A DNA stretch of 6,629 bases from an uncultured Eubacterium sp. (GCA_946611445.1 CAMODP010000102.1:1-6629); one strand, 5' to 3'. Shown: positions 1 through 5,784, counted from the stretch's first letter. The notes: generated from the sequence alone by a model not told the origin. Numbers and translations: made by a program.

Positions 1-993
1 CTGAAGATCATTACCTTCGGACCGCGTCCGCAGGATTTCTTTGCCTGCAACGCCCCTATCAAAGGGCTGTATGAACTGGGCGTGGAGATAGAAGAGAACT
101 CCGAGCTGGACCTGCTGGTTTCCTACAAGGCCCACGCCGGCGACGAGCGCATCAAAGCGGTCTGCGAAGATATGGCTGCGGAGATGGGTGAGGGACGCTA
201 TTATCCGGAACTGCTCGAGAGAATGGCGCAGTTTGAGCTGACCCTGCTTGACTGGGCAGAGGAGCACAAAGGATCGCGCAAGTATGTGGCATTTGCTGAC
301 AAGTGCTGGCCCGCTTTCCCGGAGCAGTTCGGCTTCGAGCCCTGCTACGTAAATTCCCGCCTCGCCAGCCGCGGCATTCCGGTCAGCTGTGAGGTCGATA
401 TCTACGGCGCTCTCAGTGAGTATATCGGCACCTGCGTTTCCGGTGAGCCCGTGACCCTGCTGGATATCAACAATTCCGTGCCCGCCTCCATGTGGGAAGA
501 GCAGATCAGGGGGAAATTCGATTATACGCTTACCGACACCTTTATGGGCTTCCACTGCGGCAATACACCGAGCTGCAAGATGTGCGCAAACCGGGCGATC
601 AAATACCAGCTCATCCAGAACCGCCTGCTGGAAAACGGCGGAGAGCCGGATTTCACACGCGGAACGCTGGAAGGAGACATCGCCCCCGGAGAGATTACAT
701 TCTTCCGCCTGCAGTGTGACAGTGAAGGAAAGCTGCGCTCCTATATTGCAGAGGGCGAAGTTCTTCCGGTACCGACCACCAGCTTCGGCGGCATCGGCGT
801 ATTCGCCATTCACGAAATGGGACGCTTCTACCGTCACGTCCTGATCCAGAAGCGATATCCGCATCACGGCGCCGTGGCCTTCGGCCATCACGCGAAAGCG
901 CTGTTTGATGTATTCCGCTATTTCGGCATCGAGGATATCGGCTACAATCAGCCGAAGTCCCTGCCGTATCCCACGGAGAATCCCTGGGCGTAA
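1..993 (+). CDS. L-fucose/L-arabinose isomerase-like protein, C-terminal part (start outside window)
   Basis: The frame is open from base 1 and ends at TAA 991-993, leaving 330 codons. The family usually has somewhat under 500 residues, so roughly a third is missing on the left. The GTG at 82 is an internal codon, because the reading frame and family similarity continue upstream of it. The protein resembles the L-fucose isomerase-like family (COG2407), cytoplasmic enzymes that interconvert aldoses and ketoses using a divalent metal. Probable metal-site residues in this family's arrangement are Glu131 in CEVDIYGA, Asp155 in LLDINNS and a histidine of PHHGAVAFGHH (visible residues 287-297). Cys186, Cys191 and Cys194 form a small cluster after FMGFH. 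The C-terminal stretch GGIGVFAIHEMGRFYRH also looks family-typical. The family is certain enough, but the true sugar (fucose, arabinose or another) cannot be read from sequence. Its operon partners lie to the left, and a strong inverted repeat follows the gene. Confidence 0.85.
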   Translation: MKIITFGPRPQDFFACNAPIKGLYELGVEIEENSELDLLVSYKAHAGDERIKAVCEDMAAEMGEGRYYPELLERMAQFELTLLDWAEEHKGSRKYVAFADKCWPAFPEQFGFEPCYVNSRLASRGIPVSCEVDIYGALSEYIGTCVSGEPVTLLDINNSVPASMWEEQIRGKFDYTLTDTFMGFHCGNTPSCKMCANRAIKYQLIQNRLLENGGEPDFTRGTLEGDIAPGEITFFRLQCDSEGKLRSYIAEGEVLPVPTTSFGGIGVFAIHEMGRFYRHVLIQKRYPHHGAVAFGHHAKALFDVFRYFGIEDIGYNQPKSLPYPTENPWA

Positions 994-1046
994 AGAAACA
1001 TGTGTCAGTTCTGCTTGAAAACGGCAGATGATACGGGTTATTATTG

Positions 1047-1104
1047 AGAGGACAAGGCTGCCGCGTCAAGCAGGCATTTGCCGGATGCGGCAGCCTTGTC
1101 CTCT
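1047..1104 (+). terminator. 18-bp perfect inverted repeat, probable transcription terminator of the isomerase
   Basis: Bases 1047-1064 and 1087-1104 are exact reverse complements (AGAGGACAAGGCTGCCGC and its partner), separated by a 22-nt loop that can itself form a short GGC/GCC stem. It begins 53 bp after the isomerase stop codon. The long GC-rich stem is what is expected of a factor-independent terminator. The T-rich part (TTGTCCTCT) is interrupted and lies inside the stem, with no clean T run after it, so termination may be weak or the hairpin may mainly protect the 3' end of the mRNA. As a perfect palindrome it could act on either strand. Confidence 0.5.
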
Positions 1105-1165
1105 GCTTATGTATGCCTTATCCGCGCGTTATCTTTTCTCTGCGCCCTCGTTCGACATCTTTTTG

Positions 1166-1284
1166 GCGGACGAAATGAGGCAGAAAGAGGATTGCGTCCG
1201 CTTCCGGGAGCTTTTCGAGCGGACGAAATGAGGCGGAAAGAGGATTGCGTCCGCTTCCGGGAGTTTTTCCGGCGGACGAAATGG
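1166..1284 (+). repeat. 53-bp tandem repeat, about 2.2 copies, upstream of the deacetylase gene
   Basis: Units are 1166-1218, 1219-1271 and a partial third copy from 1272 to about 1284, all beginning GCGGACGAAATG. The two full units differ at only a few positions. Each full unit holds an inverted repeat, GCGGACG near its start and CGTCCGC about 29 bases on, so each can fold into a hairpin in RNA. The period is not a multiple of three, so the peptide MR(Q/R)KEDCVRFRE is encoded in two different frames in units 1 and 2. The array ends right at the ribosome binding site of the deacetylase gene, making it 5' leader or promoter-region DNA. I see no convincing promoter hexamers within it. Confidence 0.85.
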
Positions 1285-1293
1285 GAGGAGATT

Positions 1294-2436
1294 ATGTCGG
1301 GAGACAGGGATAACAGAGACAGGAGAAAGAACCAGTTCAGAGCATTCATTTTTCTGCTGGCTGTTGTAGCCTGCTTCGCTGTCTGTATATTCCTGACATC
1401 GGGATCAACAGCGCAGAAGAAGACGGCTGACGGGGATGTTACGGCTGTGCCTGCCCAGGCAGCAGGAGCCGGGACTGAAACAGACTTTACGGCAGAGCAG
1501 GCAGAGACTGGCTCCTCAGCAGGAGCTGAAGAGTCTGCGCAGCTCGCAGGAGCGGATGAGCCGGAAGGATCATGGGGAGCAGAAACGCCTGCAGGTGAAA
1601 GTATAATGGATGAGGCCGCAGCCACAGGTGAAAGTATAGCGGATGAGGCTGCAGCCGCAGGTGATAGTATAGCGGATGAGGCCGCAGCCGCAGATGAAAG
1701 CATAACGAATGAGGCCGCAGCCGTATGGGACCTGGATGCGCTGCCGAATGACCTGATTCCGTATGGCTATGTCAGAGAAAACCGTGACGAATCCAATGTC
1801 CCTACGGATATGTTCTGGTATGAATCACAGTGGGGACAGTACAATGTAGACTGGATTCAGGATACACGGCAGAATATTATCTATCTGACGATGGATGACG
1901 GTTTCCCCAATGAGACGACAGCCGTAATCCTTGATATTCTGAGAGAAAAGGATGTCAAGGCAGTATTCTTCCTGACGAAGCAGTTCGTGGACGGGATGCC
2001 GGAGATCGTTCAGCGTATGATCGATGAGGGGCATCAGATCGGGAACCACAGCTGCAATCATCCGACGATGCCGGATCTGTCCGTGGAGGAGCAGACTGCC
2101 GAAATCATGAACCTTCAGGATCAGGTCAGAGAGCAGTTTGGCTATGATATGAAATATTTCCGCTTCCCGGAAGGCGCCTTCAGTGAGCGGTCGCTGGGAC
2201 TGGTGGACAATCTGGGACTGAAGACGGTGTTCTGGTCTTACGCCTATAATGATTACAGCGAGGAACAGCCTCCTGTGGAGGAATCCCTGCAGCTGGCCCT
2301 GGGTGAACTGCACCCGGGCGCGGTCTATCTCCTGCACGCGAATTCTACGACGAACGCGGCATTCCTCGCAGACTGGATCGATACGTGCAGGGCTAGGGGA
2401 TTTGAATTTGGCATTTATCCCGAGGCAGCGCATTAG
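1294..2436 (+). CDS. Membrane-anchored PdaA-like polysaccharide (peptidoglycan) deacetylase
   Basis: This 380-residue protein has a short basic N-terminus, one membrane segment at about 16-36, a low-complexity Ala/Glu-rich stalk (about 40-145) and a NodB-type deacetylase domain (about 190-375). It should act outside the membrane, removing acetyl groups from cell-wall N-acetyl sugars. All NodB motifs are present: TMDDG (199-203; Asp201 base, Asp202 metal ligand), NHSCNH (His252 and His256 metal ligands), RFPEG (290-294), Trp314 in FWSYAYNDY, and LLHANS with catalytic His348. The RFPEGAFSE and HPGAVYLLH stretches resemble Bacillus PdaA, which acts on N-acetylmuramic acid to make cortex muramic lactam, although PdaA has TFDNG where this protein has TMDDG. 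A role in sporulation is inference only. ATG 1294 was chosen because GGAGG lies at 1284-1288 and the basic residues and membrane segment follow directly. The frame stays open upstream through 53-bp repeats, which look non-coding. fdhD follows without a gap. Confidence 0.88.
   Translation: MSGDRDNRDRRKNQFRAFIFLLAVVACFAVCIFLTSGSTAQKKTADGDVTAVPAQAAGAGTETDFTAEQAETGSSAGAEESAQLAGADEPEGSWGAETPAGESIMDEAAATGESIADEAAAAGDSIADEAAAADESITNEAAAVWDLDALPNDLIPYGYVRENRDESNVPTDMFWYESQWGQYNVDWIQDTRQNIIYLTMDDGFPNETTAVILDILREKDVKAVFFLTKQFVDGMPEIVQRMIDEGHQIGNHSCNHPTMPDLSVEEQTAEIMNLQDQVREQFGYDMKYFRFPEGAFSERSLGLVDNLGLKTVFWSYAYNDYSEEQPPVEESLQLALGELHPGAVYLLHANSTTNAAFLADWIDTCRARGFEFGIYPEAAH
1594..1725 (+). repeat. Four in-frame 33-bp repeats encoding an 11-residue repeat in the deacetylase stalk
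   Basis: Units 1594-1626, 1627-1659, 1660-1692 and 1693-1725 encode GESIMDEAAAT, GESIADEAAAA, GDSIADEAAAA and DESITNEAAAV (residues 101-144). Eleven residues is close to three helical turns, and the EAAA cores favour helix, so this is probably a rigid or extended helical spacer holding the catalytic domain away from the membrane. Copy number could vary between strains by slippage without breaking the frame. Confidence 0.9.
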
Positions 2437-2465
2437 TGAACCGGGATGAGCTGAAGAGGGTACAG

Positions 2466-3260
2466 ATGAAACGAAAGGATCTTTCACAAAACGGACAGCT
2501 CGATTGTACGGCGGAGATCCGGCCGGCGGAGGGAACGGTTTACGGAAGACTTCCGACGGAACATGTGATGGAAGTGTTCGTCAATGAACAGCTTGCCATG
2601 CGGGTCGTCTGCACGCCGGAGCATCTGGATGAACTGGTGACCGGCCGCCTTCTGACTGAGGGACTGATCCGGAGCCGGGAGGATATCCGGCAGCTCTATG
2701 TCTGCGAACAGGGACTTATCTGCCGGGTCTGGCTGCAGGAAGGCGTTCCCTGGCAGCGGTCTGATTCAATGGCGGTCACAGTCGGCACTTGCTGCACAGA
2801 CAACCGCATCCTGGCCGGACGGCAGGCGGAAGAGCTGCAGCCGGTCATTCCCATTGCCTGGAAGGCTTCCTGGCTGATGGATACTGCGGCAAGGCTGCGG
2901 GAGGGAGAACCCCTGTTTTCCGTTACCCATGCCACCCACGCCTGTTATCTGGCTGCCGGGGAATCCCTGCTCTGCTGCAGAGAAGACATCGGACGGCACA
3001 ATGCATTGGATAAGGCTGTGGGATACGGCGTATTATCTGAGACAGACCTGTCCGGCTGCTGGCTGTTCACGACCGGGCGTATGCCCGCGGATATGGTGAC
3101 AAAAGCCGTCCGCGCGGGCATTCCGCTGCTGGCATCCAAGACCTGGCCGACTGACCGGGGGGTTGCCATCGCACGGCAGACAGGCCTGACGCTGGTGACA
3201 GTCAGGGGAGAGAGGAATCTGACAGTCTGGGCTGACGGACGGAAGCCGGATATGTATTGA
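2466..3260 (+). CDS. fdhD: Formate dehydrogenase accessory sulfurtransferase FdhD
   Basis: FdhD carries sulfur from a cysteine desulfurase to the bis-MGD molybdenum cofactor, which formate dehydrogenases need for activity; it is cytoplasmic. Family marks, counted from ATG 2466 (264 residues), are FSVTHATHAC (151-160), REDIGRHNALDK (172-183), TTGRMPADM (202-210) and AGIPLLASKTWPTD (217-230), the normal order for the family. The sulfur-carrying cysteine region reads VTVGTCCTDN (Cys109, Cys110), an adjacent pair in place of the CxxC known from E. coli. ATG 2466 has GAGG six bases upstream. GTG 2436, in frame and overlapping the deacetylase stop as TAGTG, would give 274 residues and is a real alternative. 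Length fits the family (E. coli about 277). Close packing suggests cotranscription with the deacetylase gene. No formate dehydrogenase gene is visible here, so the client enzyme must be encoded elsewhere. Confidence 0.9.
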   Translation: MKRKDLSQNGQLDCTAEIRPAEGTVYGRLPTEHVMEVFVNEQLAMRVVCTPEHLDELVTGRLLTEGLIRSREDIRQLYVCEQGLICRVWLQEGVPWQRSDSMAVTVGTCCTDNRILAGRQAEELQPVIPIAWKASWLMDTAARLREGEPLFSVTHATHACYLAAGESLLCCREDIGRHNALDKAVGYGVLSETDLSGCWLFTTGRMPADMVTKAVRAGIPLLASKTWPTDRGVAIARQTGLTLVTVRGERNLTVWADGRKPDMY

Positions 3261-3346
3261 TACAGAATAAATACTGAACAGATACAGAATAGATACAGAT
3301 CAGATACAGACCAGATACAGAACATATACAGATCAGATATTGACAA
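3259..3346 (+). repeat. 11-bp tandem repeat, eight units, between fdhD and degV
   Basis: Eight consecutive 11-base units starting at 3259 follow the consensus GATACAGANCA: GATACAGAATA, AATACTGAACA, GATACAGAATA, GATACAGATCA, GATACAGACCA, GATACAGAACA, TATACAGATCA, GATATTGACAA. Weaker echoes (TTTACAGATGC, GTACAGGTATT) continue to about 3368. The array begins inside the fdhD stop codon and its last unit contains a TTGACA hexamer. Eleven base pairs is close to one helical turn, so the units lie on the same face of the DNA. Units are far too short and contiguous for CRISPR. The array could be a polymorphic repeat, a curved or phased regulatory segment, or a multi-site operator. Confidence 0.9.
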
Positions 3347-3368
3347 TTTACAGATGCGTACAGGTATT
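3340..3368 (+). promoter_or_regulatory. Possible promoter for degV
   Basis: A perfect TTGACA at 3340-3345 lies at the end of the 11-bp repeat array. Seventeen bases on, GGTATT (3363-3368) is only a weak -10 match, and TATTTA overlaps it at 3365-3370. The position, 60-85 bp ahead of the degV start, is right. The poor -10 keeps confidence low; the promoter may need an activator or may not be used. Confidence 0.3.
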
Positions 3369-3427
3369 TACAGATACCCGGACAGTAAGAGCAGAACTGC
3401 ATTAAATCACAGAAGGAGTATTGTGTT

Positions 3428-4276
3428 ATGGCAAAACCGGTCATTATTTCAGCTGACAGCACGGTGGATCTCTCAAAGGAGCTGATCGATCGATTTCAGA
3501 TTCAGATTGTGCCGCTTACAATTGTCCTTGGCGAAGAGACGTTTCTGGACGGAGAGGGTTTTGCGCCGACGGATATTTATGCCCGCTACCGGAAAGACAA
3601 GACGCTGCCGCACACAGCGGCTCCCGGGGAGCAGGATTTCTATGAGGCCTTTGAGAAGCATACCCGGGAAGGCTTCGAAGTGGTGCATATAGACATCAGT
3701 TCCGAACTGTCGGGCACGTACAATGCCGCGACGCTGGCTGCCCGCCGGCTGGAAGGCGTCTATACGGTTGACAGCCGCATGCTCTCTACGGGAGGCGGCC
3801 TTCTGGCCATCGAGGCTGCCGAATGCAGGGACCGGGGAATGAGCGCGGCAGAGATCGCGGAGCACATAACGAACCTGACCGATAAGGTGTCAACCAGTTT
3901 CGTCCTGGACACGCTGACCTATATGTGGAAAGGCGGCCGCTGCTCCGGCGTCACCGCGCTTGGAGCCAACATGCTCAAGATCAAGCCGGCACTGCGGATG
4001 AAGGACGGCCGGCTCGAAATATTTAAAAAATACCGGGGCAGTATCGATCATGTCTGCCGCCGGTATATTACCGAAATGCTTGAGGGGAAGAAAATCCGTC
4101 CCGGCCACATTTTTGTCACGGAATCCGGGGAATTTGAAGAAGAGACCCTTCAGGAGCTGATGAAGCTGGTGAAGGATCTCTCCGGATGCCGGGAAGTTCA
4201 TCATACCGTTGCCGGCTGTACCGTCTCTTCCCACTGCGGGCCCAAAACCCTGGGCGTTCTGTTTATCGAGGCGTGA
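3428..4276 (+). CDS. DegV family fatty-acid-binding protein
   Basis: At 282 residues this matches the usual DegV length of about 280. DegV proteins bind a single long-chain fatty acid between two alpha/beta domains; in several Gram-positive bacteria such proteins (FakB) present fatty acids to the kinase FakA for phosphorylation. Family marks are ADST (9-12), ISSELSGTYNAA (90-101), DSRMLSTGGGLLA (115-127), TLTYMWKGGRCSG (162-174), KIKPAL (184-189) and SSHCGPKTLGV (267-277). The loop that commonly reads TSQPS is PHTAAPGEQDF (61-71), so the usual serine is alanine, which may alter contacts with the acyl headgroup. ATG 3428 has AAGGAG at 3413-3418, nine bases upstream. The gene stands apart from fdhD behind a repeat array and converges on htrA with only 24 bp between stop codons. 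No fakA-like partner is in the window, so the exact ligand and partner are unknown. Confidence 0.92.
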   Translation: MAKPVIISADSTVDLSKELIDRFQIQIVPLTIVLGEETFLDGEGFAPTDIYARYRKDKTLPHTAAPGEQDFYEAFEKHTREGFEVVHIDISSELSGTYNAATLAARRLEGVYTVDSRMLSTGGGLLAIEAAECRDRGMSAAEIAEHITNLTDKVSTSFVLDTLTYMWKGGRCSGVTALGANMLKIKPALRMKDGRLEIFKKYRGSIDHVCRRYITEMLEGKKIRPGHIFVTESGEFEEETLQELMKLVKDLSGCREVHHTVAGCTVSSHCGPKTLGVLFIEA

Positions 4277-4300
4277 GAACAGGCCGGGCGGCAGACTTTT

Positions 4301-5557
4301 TTAGTTGTCTCCCTGGTTGGCCGTGAGCTCTTCGATCACGTCTTTGCTGCCGAGGGTGACGGTGAAGGTTTTTTCAGTATACTCCCCTTCGTGGGCACGC
4401 ATGACGGTGATTTCAACGGTGTCATCCGGCTGATAATACCGCAGACGGTCGGTCAGGCGATCATACGTTTTGATGGATTTTTCATCCATGGATACCAGAA
4501 CGTCTCCCTTTTTGAGTCCGGCTTCTTCTGCAGGGCCGCCCTCTGTGATGTCCCTGATCAGAACACCCTCAGGCATGTTGTAGAACTCCGCGTCTTCTTT
4601 TGAAACATTGGCGCAGGTGATGCCCAGATAACCGCGGTCTTCATCGTCGTATTCCTCACGGCCGGCATCATTCATCAGGTCTTCCAGGATGGATGCGGCC
4701 TTGTTGATCGGGATGGCGTAGCCCATATTGTCGACTGTGGCGCCGTCGGATGTCATGGAGCTCTTTGCTTCATTGATGCCAACGAGCTCGCCGCGCATGT
4801 TCAGAAGTGCGCCGCCGCTGTTGCCGGAATTGATGGCTGCATCCACCTGGATCAGATCAGAGGAAGTAAAGGTATTCATGCCGTCGCTCAGATTCAGTTC
4901 ACGGTTGAAAGCGCTTACGTAGCCGCTTGTGACAGACTGGCCATAGCCCAGCGCGTTGCCGATGGCGACGATCTGTTCGCCAAGCACCAGCGCGTCGGAA
5001 TCGCCGATCGTAGCCACCTTCAGCTGCGCCATGGTCTCATCCGGAATATCCTCCAGCTTTACACTGATGACTGCCAGGTCTGTGTCGGGATCCGTGCCTA
5101 CGATAGAAGCTTCTGCCGCCGTCTCATCTATGAAGCCGACCGAGAGCTGCTGGGCATCACTGACGACATGGTTGTTTGTGGCAATCAGAAGATCTGTGTC
5201 ATTCTGTGAAATGATGACGCCGGTTCCGGCTCCTTCTTCCTGATACTTCTGGGTTCCTCCGAAGAAACTCATCATCTCAACCACGGACATGGTGGAAATG
5301 GTGACCATGGACGGCATGGCGTTCTTGGTCACATCCGCGACTGTCTGCTCAGACGAGGAGACGGATTCAAGCGTCGTGTCCGCCTTTGTCAGTGTCGCTT
5401 TCGGTGCCTCTGACTGTTCTGTCAGCAGAGACGCCATGGTTACGGGAACCGATGCTTCCGCCCGGACCGCCGTGTGATTGAGTCCGTATACGACGCTGCC
5501 GCTGAGGAGTCCCGTCGCGACTGCCATTGTCAATACTCTTTTCCATATCTTACGCAT
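4301..5557 (-). CDS. htrA: HtrA/DegP-family trypsin-like serine protease with one PDZ domain
   Basis: This 418-residue protein should be exported and act at the outer face of the membrane, degrading or refolding damaged secreted proteins. Residues 1-33 form a signal peptide or anchor: basic MRKIWKR, a hydrophobic stretch at about 8-25, and a possible signal peptidase site after VRA. A polar linker (about 35-70) leads to the protease domain (about 75-290). The catalytic triad is complete: His130 in ATNNHVV, Asp160 in DPDTDLAVI and Ser247 in INSGNSGGAL. One PDZ domain occupies about 305-405, starting at RGYLGITC and including GPAEEAGLKKGDVLVSM. Most HtrA homologues of Gram-positive bacteria share this build. 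ATG 5555-5557 is supported by a full AGGAGGT at 5564-5570, six bases upstream on the minus strand. The gene is divergent from purC and convergent with degV. Phased TGTGA boxes 85-125 bp upstream suggest control by a response regulator. Confidence 0.93.
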   Translation of the reverse strand: MRKIWKRVLTMAVATGLLSGSVVYGLNHTAVRAEASVPVTMASLLTEQSEAPKATLTKADTTLESVSSSEQTVADVTKNAMPSMVTISTMSVVEMMSFFGGTQKYQEEGAGTGVIISQNDTDLLIATNNHVVSDAQQLSVGFIDETAAEASIVGTDPDTDLAVISVKLEDIPDETMAQLKVATIGDSDALVLGEQIVAIGNALGYGQSVTSGYVSAFNRELNLSDGMNTFTSSDLIQVDAAINSGNSGGALLNMRGELVGINEAKSSMTSDGATVDNMGYAIPINKAASILEDLMNDAGREEYDDEDRGYLGITCANVSKEDAEFYNMPEGVLIRDITEGGPAEEAGLKKGDVLVSMDEKSIKTYDRLTDRLRYYQPDDTVEITVMRAHEGEYTEKTFTVTLGSKDVIEELTANQGDN

Positions 5558-5563
5558 AGTATT

Positions 5564-5570
5564 ACCTCCT
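5564..5570 (-). promoter_or_regulatory. Strong ribosome binding site of htrA
   Basis: On the minus strand AGGAGGT stands six bases before the ATG at 5557. It is a near-perfect anti-16S match and fixes the start of the protease. Confidence 0.85.
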
Positions 5571-5627
5571 GCCTTTTTGTGATATCCGGAAATGTCCTTC
5601 TTGTCTCATGGATCATTTCTGGGCTTC

Positions 5628-5683
5628 AGTTTAGAGAGAATCTGTGACCAGTTTGTGAAATAAAAAATATGAAAATGTGAAAT
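5628..5683 (-). promoter_or_regulatory. Phased direct repeats upstream of htrA, possible response-regulator site and promoter
   Basis: TGTGA begins at plus-strand positions 5643, 5654 and 5676, spaced exactly 11 and 22 bp; the second and third copies extend to TGTGAAAT. Read in the htrA direction they are TCACA and ATTTCACA boxes. Direct half-sites at 11-bp period are the usual arrangement for OmpR-family regulators; the closest pair, TGTGAC-N5-TGTGAA, resembles the WalR layout (TGTWAH-N5-TGTWAH) with one changed base. A weak -10 candidate TAAACT (plus 5628-5633) lies nine bases beyond the nearest box and has no good -35, as expected of an activated promoter. The regulator's identity is inference. 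Confidence 0.4.
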
Positions 5684-5722
5684 CTTTGTTTTGTAATAAC
5701 ACAAACCGGCATAACAAAAAAA

Positions 5723-5752
5723 TAGACAAGGCCGAGGCATCTGTGTTATAAC
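5723..5752 (+). promoter_or_regulatory. Probable promoter of purC with extended -10
   Basis: TAGACA (5723-5728, five of six matches to TTGACA) is followed after 18 bases by TATAAC (5747-5752, five of six), with a TG one base ahead of it (extended -10). Transcription would start near 5759, giving a leader of about 90 bases that includes a palindrome (5766-5780) and a hairpin (5820-5836). The -10 lies inside a 10-bp palindrome, TGTTATAACA (5744-5753), so the same element also reads as an extended -10 toward htrA. Confidence 0.5.
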
Positions 5753-5765
5753 AGGAAACAAGTTT

Positions 5766-5780
5766 AACCTGTAACAGGTT
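5766..5780. promoter_or_regulatory. Palindrome AACCTG-TAA-CAGGTT, possible operator of purC
   Basis: Two perfect 6-bp arms flank a 3-bp centre. It lies just downstream of the expected start from the 5723-5752 promoter and just upstream of a second promoter-like pair. TAACAGG also occurs 23 bp to the left (5749-5755), so the motif may be part of a two-site operator. It does not match any purine regulator site I can name. Confidence 0.35.
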
Positions 5781-5784
5781 CGTT

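Noticed and set aside
695..1069. 124-codon minus-strand Arg-rich frame
   Set aside because: It is antisense to the isomerase; its Arg-rich composition is what reversed GC-rich codons give, and no domain is seen.
1078..1293. N-terminal extension of the deacetylase upstream of 1294
   Set aside because: It would be translated through an inverted-repeat arm and 53-bp repeats whose period breaks frame. The best ribosome binding site and the membrane anchor fit ATG 1294.
1107..1703. 198-codon minus-strand reading frame with Ser/Ala repeats
   Set aside because: It is the antisense of the deacetylase stalk and the 53-bp repeats. The stop-poor repeats keep it open, and the plus strand carries a clear conserved gene.
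3259..3346. CRISPR array
   Set aside because: Units are 11 bp and contiguous with no spacers, and no cas gene is present.
2945..3462. Two minus-strand frames with repeated Tyr/Leu/Cys-rich peptides
   Set aside because: The peptide repeats come from the 11-bp DNA array read in reverse, which has no stops on that strand. No ribosome binding site or known domain was seen.
4281..4302. Terminator between degV and htrA
   Set aside because: There is a T run (4297-4302) after a GC-rich stretch, but only a 3-bp stem can form with a permitted loop, so the call is too weak.
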